Shown in pieces: positions 15,808 to 23,370 of a stretch of 64,000 nucleotides of DNA. This DNA is from Ornithinimicrobium flavum (GTDB lineage Bacteria; Actinomycetota; Actinomycetes; Actinomycetales; Dermatophilaceae). The notes under the pieces were generated by a model that was not told the DNA's origin, ran no database searches, and worked only from the letters and a program-made list of their open reading frames with translations. The first letter of the stretch is position 1. Each line of letters begins with the position of its first letter. The translations under genes were made by a program, and so were the position numbers. Location of the stretch: NCBI RefSeq assembly GCF_004526345.1, contig NZ_CP038213.1:3348001-3412000 (forward strand), in the 5' to 3' direction.

Positions 15808-17060
15808 ACTCGCCATCGTCTTTGAGCCAAGATGTGCAAAGCCATAACGTGCAAAGCCGACGCCGCCACTATAGCGATGCCGAGCCCTGTTGGACCAGCA
15901 CCCATGACTAAGACAACAGAGCCGAGGTGCAGAGGACTGCTGATCAGGCGAACCCTGACCAACGCCCGTGCATTATCCATAGCTACAAACAGTGAACTAT
16001 ACACCTCTCCAAGTGCAACAATGCCCGCTAGTGCGATGAACCCAGCAAACAAGGGCGAGGACCCGTCAAACTCTTCACCCAAGAAGGTTGGAATCGCTAG
16101 CCCAAGGAATGGCGCCACTACCCCCAGCCCCCCAGCGAGCAGCAACGTGTAGCGCCGGGCCCTTCTAAAAAGCTGAGACCGTTGGGCTGGCAACACCGTC
16201 GCCAGCTTGGGCGCTAGCAACGTAACGGCCGACGATGTCAGCAAACTCAGGGGCGCCAGCGTTCGGGATGCCGCGGCATACCAGCCCGCCAAATTAGCAG
16301 GACCAAGCAGTGCAAGAATAAAGACGTCCAGGCCATTGACTCCCGATAGCAGCGAAGAGTACCAGTACGGTCGTGACTTCCTGACTTCCGCTACAAGGCC
16401 GCGTGGCGCCCCCAATGTGGGAAGGCAAACTGCCAAGCTCACGATGACGGCGCACGAAACGCCGAGCATCAACCCGGCGGGAGCAGCATCGACGGCATTC
16501 CCGCCAACCCATCCAAGCAAGGGTGTCAGGCGCCTAAATCCCATAACTATCTCAGCGCGTGAATGTAGCTGCCTACCCAGAAGGACGGCCAATGTGGCCT
16601 CTACCAATAGATCGCCCACCACTAAGGCAGTTGCCATAACGGTTAACGTCCAGCTTGCCTCGAAAACGGTGATTGAGACCGCCACTAGGACGATCCCTAG
16701 GGGCATTGATAGAAGTGTTTGAGCCGCCAACAGAGTCGACGCGCTCGAGTCTGCGTCTCGTTCTGAAGCAAGCCGTAGCGCTCGCGTCGGCATCCCCAGG
16801 TTGAACACCCGTGAAAGGTAGGCCCCAAGAGCGAGAATAGCACCGAAGATTCCAAACGTGACCGCTCCCATGTCGAGCAGGAGAAGGAGGATTAGAATGC
16901 CTTGCATGACGGACCCGAGTATCCGAACAAGGACCTGGCGAAAGAGCAGCCACCGGAGGCGCTTCACGCGGGCTCCGCCTCTATCCCTCAGCGCCCCGAA
17001 GCCCGATGGGCATGGCGGCCCCATTACGGCATTCAACTTCGGAGTCTCCACAGGGCTCAC
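15804..17060 (-). CDS. wzx: Polysaccharide flippase (Wzx/MATE-like)
   Basis: The 418-residue frame encodes a membrane protein with about 12 helices, arranged as in polysaccharide transport (Wzx, MurJ/MATE-like) flippases. Examples are the first helix pair around VLVRILGSVMQGILILLLLL, a loop with FNLGMPTRALRLASERD, and the later YWYSSLLSGVNGLDVFILAL. It would move lipid-linked repeat units across the cytoplasmic membrane. The first 31 residues lack membrane character; a GTG at 16967 (VKRLRWLLFRQ), preceded by GGAG, is a better start, giving 387 residues. From there to the ATP-grasp stop at 17333 (365 bases) no gene is evident. Its stop couples to the 64-codon frame. Confidence 0.76.
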   Translation of the reverse strand: MSPVETPKLNAVMGPPCPSGFGALRDRGGARVKRLRWLLFRQVLVRILGSVMQGILILLLLLDMGAVTFGIFGAILALGAYLSRVFNLGMPTRALRLASERDADSSASTLLAAQTLLSMPLGIVLVAVSITVFEASWTLTVMATALVVGDLLVEATLAVLLGRQLHSRAEIVMGFRRLTPLLGWVGGNAVDAAPAGLMLGVSCAVIVSLAVCLPTLGAPRGLVAEVRKSRPYWYSSLLSGVNGLDVFILALLGPANLAGWYAAASRTLAPLSLLTSSAVTLLAPKLATVLPAQRSQLFRRARRYTLLLAGGLGVVAPFLGLAIPTFLGEEFDGSSPLFAGFIALAGIVALGEVYSSLFVAMDNARALVRVRLISSPLHLGSVVLVMGAGPTGLGIAIVAASALHVMALHILAQRRWRV

Positions 17061-17332
17061 GTGATGTGCTCATCTGGGTCGAGATGATTGGGGAACCAAC
17101 GGGCCGGATTGAATAATGCAAGTCGTCGAAATCGCGTGGTGATTTTTCACGCAACTCCTCTACCCACCCTCGGAGCGACACAGGCGCTGATTGCAAGAAG
17201 CAAGGGATATCAAAACCGGACGGTCTTGCGACAGGCGCGGTTCCGAGTTTCAGGAGCATTTCAGCTGAAGCGGGTTTGATCGATGAAGTTACTTCCCGCA
17301 GGAGCGTTTCCTCAGAAGCCCCAATTGCTTGA

Positions 17333-18196
17333 TTATTCAATGCCCTCAGGAAGCCCGAGATCGCGCAGGGCCGAGGTAGTAAAGTATCGCATATATCCCC
17401 CTTCGGGTGTAAATGTCAATTCTCCGAGAAGCACCCTCCCGTCAGGAAGGCAGTACATATCGACTCGAACTTGCGTAAAGCGCTTAGCAATCGATTGAGC
17501 GACTTGAAGCATCTCTTCGAGTTTGGGCGGAGGTAGATACTCTCGTTGAGAGAGTTTGTGCGGCTTAATACCAGGCAATTGCTCCCAGGTTGGGCTGAAC
17601 AGGGCCAGTTTAGTTCCTTTATCTCGTTCTGCGCAGACTAGTATGGCTCTGACCTCACCGCCCGACGTCATGAACTTGTAATCGATCGGCCTGCCCCCTC
17701 CCCTGGTGTCCTCGATGAGTTCCTCCGCGTAACACATGCGCTCGATGCCTGCATATTGCGGTTCCATGGGCCCGAGTCGCGAATCGTACTCGAATTCCAG
17801 TTGGCGGAGAGCATCCTCCTTTTTCATCGCAGCCTTGTCCCAGCAAATAACGTGGTTGCCTGAACCGTGATTTGTTTTCAGGACAAATCGATTGGGAAGA
17901 TTCTCCCAGTCGATTGCTTCAACATTGGCCCATCGGCCATAGATTTCAGGGAGATACCGAGAAAGCCCAAATTGGGCAAAGTATTCTCGCACCTTCAATT
18001 TGTCGACCAGATCTGTATAAGAATTCACCTTGCCGGATAAGATCTCGGACAAAACCAGTTCGCTGAGATTCTGCGGCCGGGACAAGTTCGGAAATCGCCC
18101 TCGGTGGCGCCAGTATATTAGGTTGACGCACATTCGTGGCGAGAGCGACCAGAGTATCCTCTCTCCTTTTGATTTCAGGTACAATACTGCGCCCAT
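17333..18196 (-). CDS. TupA-like ATP-grasp enzyme
   Basis: The 287-residue product resembles the TupA-like ATP-grasp family, named from the teichuronopeptide protein TupA and often found in capsule loci. Visible marks are LVDKLKVREYFAQFG, RFVLKTNHGSGNHVICWDKA (the ATP-grasp Lys and glycine-rich loop), PIDYKFMTSGGEVRAILVC, and VRVDMYCLPDGRVLLGELTF ending in PEGGY. Such enzymes are predicted to ligate an amino acid or similar group to a carboxylate on a polysaccharide. The ATG at 18196 has a strong AGGAGGGG four bases away, preferred over one nine codons upstream. GC content is distinctly low for this genome, which suggests acquisition by transfer. Confidence 0.78.
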   Translation of the reverse strand: MGAVLYLKSKGERILWSLSPRMCVNLIYWRHRGRFPNLSRPQNLSELVLSEILSGKVNSYTDLVDKLKVREYFAQFGLSRYLPEIYGRWANVEAIDWENLPNRFVLKTNHGSGNHVICWDKAAMKKEDALRQLEFEYDSRLGPMEPQYAGIERMCYAEELIEDTRGGGRPIDYKFMTSGGEVRAILVCAERDKGTKLALFSPTWEQLPGIKPHKLSQREYLPPPKLEEMLQVAQSIAKRFTQVRVDMYCLPDGRVLLGELTFTPEGGYMRYFTTSALRDLGLPEGIE

Positions 18197-18640
18197 GCGG
18201 CCCCTCCTGTAAGAAGCAATCAAACTACGCTTAATCAGACCCTATCGGTGGCGCTCGCCTGCTCCAGAGAGGTCTTCACCGTCCCTGATGGCAATCCGGT
18301 CAGCCTGCTCACGTGGTCCATTGCTTGGTAGCTGGCCGGAGGAGTTCGCGCTGGGCATGCCTACAGGCGCCGCCGCTGAAAAGCTCCGGTGCTGCGTTGC
18401 CGATGTAACACTACCTCGTACTCGCGCGCGAGTTGGCAACGAGTGGGAACGTTCTACCGATCGGCGGCTCTTCGTCCTGGGTCGGGTGAGGGCGGCGCGT
18501 TGAAGCGCTGCTTGAGGGGTGGGACGCAGGGCCTCGGCAAAGTCGGTCGGTGGGGCGCTGACCTGCGAGGACGTCGCGGCGTGTCGTGAGTGACGGGTGT
18601 GGCCCGTGTGACTTGATAGGAGTTCTCACACCGCCGATCA
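18197..18640. other. Non-coding interval, no gene recognised
   Basis: Between the ATP-grasp gene and the insertion-sequence cluster, neither strand shows a convincing gene. Short frames lack ribosome-binding sites and family resemblance. The AT-rich start of the interval probably contains the promoter of the ATP-grasp gene; the GC-rich remainder looks like genome background. Confidence 0.4.
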
Positions 18641-18647
18641 CGCCGAG

Positions 18648-18679
18648 GACCACACCCGTCGATGTTGACGGGTGTGGTC
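18648..18679. repeat. Perfect 13-bp inverted repeat at the ISAs1 remnant
   Basis: GACCACACCCGTC at 18648-18660 and its exact complement at 18667-18679 are separated by six bases (gatgtt). The structure sits at the start of the ISAs1 transposase fragment. It could be a terminator-like hairpin that guards the element against outside transcription, or a fold at the element's end. Confidence 0.55.
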
Positions 18680-18960
18680 GTCATCTTCGCTTACCACCCC
18701 CGCACTGTCACAACGCCCCGGTTGGGCCGGCCTGCTGGCCTCGTTGACCTCGATGCCTGACCCGCGCGATCGGCGGGGCGTGCGGCACGCCCTGCCGGTG
18801 ATACTGGCGCTGAAGATCTCCGCGGTGCTGGCCGGGGCCCGCTCCTTCACGGCGATCGGTGAGTGGATCGCCGTGAAGGACGAGGCCGCCCCGGCCGCGC
18901 TCGGGGCGGTCGGGGCGCAGCGACCTTCTGAATCAGCGGTCCGGCGGCTGCTAAGCCTCG
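18672..18960 (+). pseudogene. ISAs1-family transposase, N-terminal fragment
   Basis: About 95 codons match the N-terminal region of ISAs1 (H-repeat associated) transposases: SLTSMPDPRDRRGVRHALPV, then ILALKISAVLAGARSFTAIG, EWIAV and RPSESAVRRLL. Homology fades after LLSLD and a stop follows at 18980, so the DDE catalytic domain is gone. The fragment is the first of several broken elements standing head to tail here. Confidence 0.75.
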
Positions 18961-19240
18961 ATCCACCGATGAGCCGGTGAGCCTGCATAGGCGTTGGGGG
19001 ACGCACGAGTGAGAATGACAAGTCCATTTGGCCCCACTGTGCAGCTTGGAATCCAGTGAACGTCGCAACACCGAGCGAGGTGGAGGACGTCATGCAGGAG
19101 CAGCCAGCAGGTCGTAAGGTACCGGGCCCGTCGCCGTTGACGCGGCTTGATAGGAGCCTGCTCCGGGCTGGATTGGGGCGTGCCCGCCGCACCCGGCGAC
19201 CAGGACGCCCATCCCAGTATCGAGCAGAAGGACCACGGCC
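18961..19240 (+). other. Non-coding left region of an IS110-type element
   Basis: About 280 bases with no gene separate the ISAs1 fragment from the IS110-type transposase. In IS110-group elements the sequence upstream of the transposase encodes the bridge RNA. GC-rich short hairpins such as GGAGCCTGCTCC near 19155 are present, but the element's exact left end and any guide loops cannot be fixed by eye. Confidence 0.35.
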
Positions 19241-19985
19241 ATGGTGATGATCGACACCGACTCCCAAAAGCGCACCTACACCTTCGTCGCCGTCGACGAC
19301 ATCGGCCGGCGCCTGGGTGAGTGCACCCTGCGCGCCAACACAGACGGGCACCTGCAGCTGCTGACCTGGGCCGCCCGCTTCGGCGAGGTGACCTTTGCCC
19401 TCGAGGACTGCCGCCACCTCACCCGACGGCTGGAAGGCGACCTGCTGCGCGCCGGGCAGCGGGTGGTGCGGGCCCCAACGCGGTTGATGGCCGGGGCACG
19501 CCGCGGGGCGTGCACACCGGGCAAGTCCGACCCACCGACGCCGAGGCCGTCGCCCTCGCAGCGCTGCGGTACCCCGACCTGCCCGTCGCCGAGCTCGACG
19601 GCCCCGCCCGGCAGGTCAAGTTGCTGTCGGACTACCGCCGTGACCTGGTCATGCAACGCAGCCGCGCGTGCTGCCAGCTGCGCTGGCACCTGCACGAGCT
19701 GGACCCCGACCTGGCACTGCCCTCCCGCAGCCTGCCACAGGCCAACACCCGGACCCGCGTCCAGGACTTCCTCGACACGCAAGAGGGCATCGTCGTGCGC
19801 CTGGCGCGCAAGCTCCTGGTCCGGATCGCAGACCTGAGCCAGGAGATCAAGGACATCGAAAAGGAGCTGAAGACCCTCGTGCACCCCAGGCGTCGACCCA
19901 GCTGTCGCTGCCCGGCTGCGGCCTGCTGTCCGCAGCCGTCATCATCGGAGAGACAGCCGGCGTGCACCGGTTCCGGGACAAGGAT
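19241..19985 (+). pseudogene. IS110-family transposase, frameshifted and truncated
   Basis: Three frames read in turn give the first two thirds of an IS110/IS1111-type RuvC-like recombinase. The pieces are TYTFVAVDDIGRRLGECTLR, FGEVTFALEDCRHLTRRLEG, then after a shift near 19530 TDAEAVALAALRYPDLPVAE and QLRWHLHELDPDLALP, then after another shift near 19890 LSLPGCGLLSAAVIIGETAG and VHRFRDKD. The DEDD Asp/Glu positions (VAVDD, ALED, TDAEA) are visible. The Ser-containing C-terminal domain is missing, cut by the IS3-type fragment. It is non-functional. Confidence 0.8.
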
Positions 19986-20027
19986 GTATCGCCCCGGGTC
20001 TGATGGAGGCTCTCATCACACGGAAGG

Positions 20028-20299
20028 ATGAGAGTCATGGGAGCACCACGTAAGTACAGCCAGGAGCTGCAGGAGCGGGCCACCAGGATGGCGGTGGAGG
20101 CCCGCCGGGACCCGGACCGTTCGCGCGGCGCGATCGCGCGGATCGCCGGCCAGCTGGACGTCCATCCCGAGGCGCTGCGCAACTGGGTCCGGCAGGCCGA
20201 GATCGACGGCGGGCAGCGGGCGGGCACGACGACCGAGGACGCCGCCCGCATTCTCGAGCTCGAGAAGGAAAACGCTGAGCTGAGACGCGCGAACACGAT
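20028..20299 (+). pseudogene. IS3-family OrfA fragment
   Basis: The frame beginning MRVMGAPRKYSQELQERATR encodes the helix-turn-helix protein of an IS3-type element: RGAIARIAGQLDVHPEALRN, WVRQAEIDGG, then the leucine-zipper ELEKENAELRRANT. Normal OrfA continues with E-I-L-K-x-A-S-A-F-F; here the sequence changes at about 20299 into an unrelated ISL3 fragment. OrfB is absent. GGAAGG precedes the start. Confidence 0.8.
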
Positions 20300-20847
20300 T
20301 CGGCGGCGCGGAACTCACTCGACATGTCGAGCGCGACGATCTGCACGCGCCGGCGCCACCACCGCGGCCGCGCCCCGAGCCAGGAGGTGACGACCTTGCC
20401 GCGGCGGCCGTCAACGACGTCCAGGATCGCCGTCCTCCAGGTCGGTGAACACGATCGACCACGGCTCGACCCGCTTCACAGCGTGGGTGTCCGGGTCGCG
20501 CAGGTAGCGCACGGTCCGGAACCGGTGCTCGTCGGTCCCGAGGCGCTTGACGTGCCGGCGGTCGACACCGGTGTGAAGGTCCAGGGTGGTGGTCAGCATC
20601 CGCATCACCGTCGGCCACGACAGACTCGCCTGGTGGGCGACGCGGGAGACCGCGCGCGGCTCGGCCCGGCAGGCGCTGATCACCTGCTCTGCGAGCCGGG
20701 TCGTGACCCGGGCCCGGGCCGGCAGCTGCTCACGGCAGGCGTAGCGGCGCTTGCGCACGACGACGTCGAGGCGCCCGCCGCCGCAGGCGACGTCCTTGAC
20801 GTGCTGGGTCGGGCGGGCCTGGACCCGCGAGGACAGCACCCCGCAGG

Positions 20848-20852
20848 ACGGG
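20848..20852. repeat. Target-site duplication of IS21 (left)
   Basis: ACGGG lies directly before the left end TGTCAGC and is repeated directly after the right end at 22996-23000. A 5-bp duplication falls within the 4-8 bp usual for IS21. Confidence 0.88.
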
Positions 20853-20921
20853 TGTCAGCGGCGCTTGAAGACTAGGCAGTAACGGCGCTCGAAAAGTGGA
20901 CACCCCAACCACGATTGGAGA

Positions 20922-22145
20922 GTGATCACTATGGAGGACTGGGCGCTGATTCGTAGGCTGGCCCGTGAGGGTGTGCCGAAGGCTGCGATCGTCAGGAAGC
21001 TGGGCATCTCGAGGACCACGGTCGACAAGGCCATCGCCTCGCAGGGGCCGCCGAAGTACGAGCGGGCGAGCGGCCCGACGTCGTTCACGCCGTTCGAGGA
21101 ACGGGTGCGGGCGATGCTCGCGGAGACCCCGGACATGCCGGCGACGGTGCTCGCCGAGCGGGTCGGGTGGACCGGCTCGATCCGCTGGTTCCGGGACAAC
21201 GTGAACCGGGTCCGGGTCGACCACCGCCCGATCGACCCGGCGGACCGGTTGACGTGGTCGGCCGGCGACGTGGCGCAGTGCGACCTGTGGTTCCCGCCTC
21301 GTGAGATCTTGCTCGAGGACGGCTCGCGGGCGCTGCTGCCGGTGCTGGTGATGACGCTGGCGTACAGCCGGTTCATGCTCGTCCGGATGATCCCGACTCG
21401 CAAGACCCAGGACCTGCTGCTCGCGATGTGGGCGCTGCTGTCCGAGGTCGGCTGCGTGCCGCGTCGGTTGATCTGGGACAACGAGGCCGGGATCGGGTGC
21501 GGGAAGCTGACCGAGCCGGCCGCGGTGTTCGCCGGGACCCTGGCCACCAAGATCGTGCTGCTGCCGCCGCGGGATCCGGAGTCCAAGGGCGTGGTCGAGC
21601 GGCGCAACGGCTTCTTCGAGACCTCGTTCATGCCCGGGCGGCACTTCGAGTCCCCGGCGGACTTCAACGCCCAGTTCGCCGGCTGGCTGGGCACCGCGAA
21701 CACCCGGGTGGTGCGCACGACCAAGGCCCGTCCGGTGGATCTGCTCACCGTCGACAAGGAGAAGATGACGCCGTTGCCGCCGGCGGTGCTGCACCTCGGT
21801 TGGCGCAACCACGTGCGCCTGGGCCGGGACTACTACGTGCGCGTCGACACCAGCGACTACTCGGTCCACCCCACCGCGATCGGTGCCCGGGTCGACGTGT
21901 CCGCCGACCTCGACACCGTCCGGGTTCGCCACGGTGGCCGGCTGGTCGCCGAGCACCCCCGCCGGTGGGCTCGCGGCATGACCGTCACCGACCCCGCCCA
22001 CGTGACCGCGGCGGCCGAGTTGCGCCACGCCTACCAGCACCGCGACCCAGCGGCGGCCCCCGGTGAGGACGAGGGGTTGGTGCGGGACTTGGGTGACTAC
22101 GACCGCGCCTTCGGCCTCGACAGCCTGGCAGGAGGCTCGCTGTGA
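20922..22145 (+). CDS. istA: IS21 transposase IstA
   Basis: This 407-residue DDE transposase has an N-terminal helix-turn-helix (LIRRLAREGVPKAAIVRKLG, ISRTTVDKAI) and an integrase core with Asp in QCDLWFPPREIL, Asp in LIWDNEAGIG and Glu in SKGVVERRNGFFETSF. The C-terminal Mu-type barrel has YYVRVDTSDYSVHP. It cuts and joins the element ends and works with the IstB ATPase. The length and all catalytic residues are normal. Its stop overlaps the istB start by four bases. Confidence 0.95.
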   Translation: MITMEDWALIRRLAREGVPKAAIVRKLGISRTTVDKAIASQGPPKYERASGPTSFTPFEERVRAMLAETPDMPATVLAERVGWTGSIRWFRDNVNRVRVDHRPIDPADRLTWSAGDVAQCDLWFPPREILLEDGSRALLPVLVMTLAYSRFMLVRMIPTRKTQDLLLAMWALLSEVGCVPRRLIWDNEAGIGCGKLTEPAAVFAGTLATKIVLLPPRDPESKGVVERRNGFFETSFMPGRHFESPADFNAQFAGWLGTANTRVVRTTKARPVDLLTVDKEKMTPLPPAVLHLGWRNHVRLGRDYYVRVDTSDYSVHPTAIGARVDVSADLDTVRVRHGGRLVAEHPRRWARGMTVTDPAHVTAAAELRHAYQHRDPAAAPGEDEGLVRDLGDYDRAFGLDSLAGGSL

Positions 22146-22942
22146 GCACCAAGACGACGCCGGCGGCTGACACGCTGAAGCAGATCACCCACCTCGCGGC
22201 CGCGCTCAAAGCACCTCGCATCACCCAGGCCGCGGCCCGGCTGGCCGAGCACGCCCGCGACGCCGGGTGGACCCACGAGGACTACCTCGCCGCCGTCCTC
22301 GAACGCGAGGTCGCCGCCCGCAACGCCTCGGGCGCCCAGCTGCGCATCCGCGCCTCCGGGCTCCCCGCGGGCAAGACCCTGGAGGACTTCGATTTCGACC
22401 ACCAACCCGCCGCCCGCACCCCGCTCCAGGCCCTGGCCTCCGGGGCCTGGCTGGCCGAGCACCGCAACGTCGTCCTGCTCGGCCCACCGGGCACCGGCAA
22501 GACACATCTGGCCGCCGCCTTGGCCGTCACCGCCGCCCGGCAGGGCCACCGGGTGCTGTTCGCGACCGCGAGCGAGTGGGTGACCCGCCTGTCCGAGGCT
22601 CACCAGCGCGGCCGCCTCGAGGCAGAGCTGGCCCGGCTGCGCCGCTATGCGTTGATCGCCGTGGACGAGGTCGGATACCTGCCGTTCGAGCAGGACGCAG
22701 CGAACCTGTTCTTCCAGCTCGTCTCCTCCCGCTACGAGCACGCTTCGCTCATCCTGACGTCCAACCTGCCGTTCAGCTCCTGGGCCCGCGTCTTCGGCGA
22801 CCAGGTCGTCGCCGCCGCGATGATCGACCGCATCGTCCACCACGCCGACGTCATCGCCCTCAAAGGCGCGTCCTACCGGCTCCGCGACCGAGGCATCGAC
22901 CCCCTGCCCAGCATCAAGGCCGAGCAGGGAGCACTAGACTAA
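22142..22942 (+). CDS. istB: IS21 helper ATPase IstB
   Basis: This 266-residue AAA+ protein is related to DnaC. It has an N-terminal helical part (LKQITHLAAALKAPRITQAA), Walker A GPPGTGKTHLAAAL near residue 115, and Walker B-like ALIAVDEVGYLPFEQDAANL. SRYEHASLILTSNLPFSSWA and the closing SYRLRDRG are standard IstB signatures. It regulates target capture by the IstA transpososome. It begins with GTG overlapping the istA stop and ends 53 bases inside the right end of the element. Confidence 0.95.
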   Translation: MSTKTTPAADTLKQITHLAAALKAPRITQAAARLAEHARDAGWTHEDYLAAVLEREVAARNASGAQLRIRASGLPAGKTLEDFDFDHQPAARTPLQALASGAWLAEHRNVVLLGPPGTGKTHLAAALAVTAARQGHRVLFATASEWVTRLSEAHQRGRLEAELARLRRYALIAVDEVGYLPFEQDAANLFFQLVSSRYEHASLILTSNLPFSSWARVFGDQVVAAAMIDRIVHHADVIALKGASYRLRDRGIDPLPSIKAEQGALD

Positions 22943-22995
22943 AACTGTCCACTTTTCGGCCGCCGAAACTGTCCAGTTTTCGAGCGCCGTCGACA

Positions 22996-23000
22996 ACGGG
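22996..23000. repeat. Target-site duplication of IS21 (right)
   Basis: ACGGG follows the right end of the element directly. Keeping only one copy restores the ISL3 transposase reading frame across the junction. Confidence 0.88.
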
Positions 23001-23370
23001 CAGGCGCCCTCCGTCGCGACTGTCTCGATGAGCACCTGCCGCGGCTGGTCGCCGGCGGCAGGGCTGGCCGAGACGACTCGGTAGCCGGGCAGGTTGAGCA
23101 GCATCGACGCCGCATCGACGTCGAACGTACGCTGGTGCACGCTCGCGGTCCTCGCTCATGAGCTGTCTAGACAACACCGATGCTGGCGCAGGGCCGCGAG
23201 CCCTACTTCAGGGCCCCCACCACGCTCCAAGTCATACAAGCCCACAAATTTGAGCCGCTCCGGGTTGGTCAGGTCGAACGGATGGATCCGCGCCTGGCCC
23301 GACGGGAGACCAACACCTGTCCGATAAGATGGGTCTGTTTGGCTAGCTACCACCGAGCCCAGGATTGTGA

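Larger units (their letters stand above)
20853..22995 (+). mobile_element. Complete IS21-family insertion sequence
   Basis: The element is 2,143 bp with outer ends TGTCAGCGGCGCTTGAAG (left) and TGTCGACGGCGCTCGAAA (right, minus strand). An inner repeat CGGCGCTCGAAAAGTGGACA at 20883 matches 19 of 20 bases of the right end complement at 22970-22989. Extra copies of the TGTCCA-TTTTCGGC motif near 22946 give the multiple terminal repeats usual for IS21. It carries intact istA and istB and is flanked by a 5-bp duplication, ACGGG, so it is likely recent and competent. Confidence 0.93.
20300..23140 (-). pseudogene. ISL3-family transposase interrupted by IS21
   Basis: Read leftward, 23140-22996 encodes MHQRTFDVDAASMLLNLPGY to VATEGACP. 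After the IS21 copy, the frame continues from 20847 as SCGVLSSRVQARPTQHVKDV, ARVTTRLAEQVISACRAEPR and RHVKRLGTDEHRFRTVRYLR. Joining across the insertion restores the zinc-ribbon motif C-P-S-C-G in frame. A further one-base shift near 20425 leads to LDVVDGRRGKVVTSWLGARP and ALDMSSEFRAA, where homology stops at the IS3 fragment. About 240 of some 400 residues remain. The element was therefore dead or dying before or after IS21 arrived. Confidence 0.85.

Noticed and set aside
16981-17340. Minus-strand frame of 119 codons overlapping the flippase N-terminus
   Set aside because: There is no ribosome-binding site or family likeness, and it overlaps an intact gene.
20016-20618. Minus-strand frame across IS3 and ISL3 fragments
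   Set aside because: It is a chance frame joining two different elements; the true ISL3 reading is in another frame.
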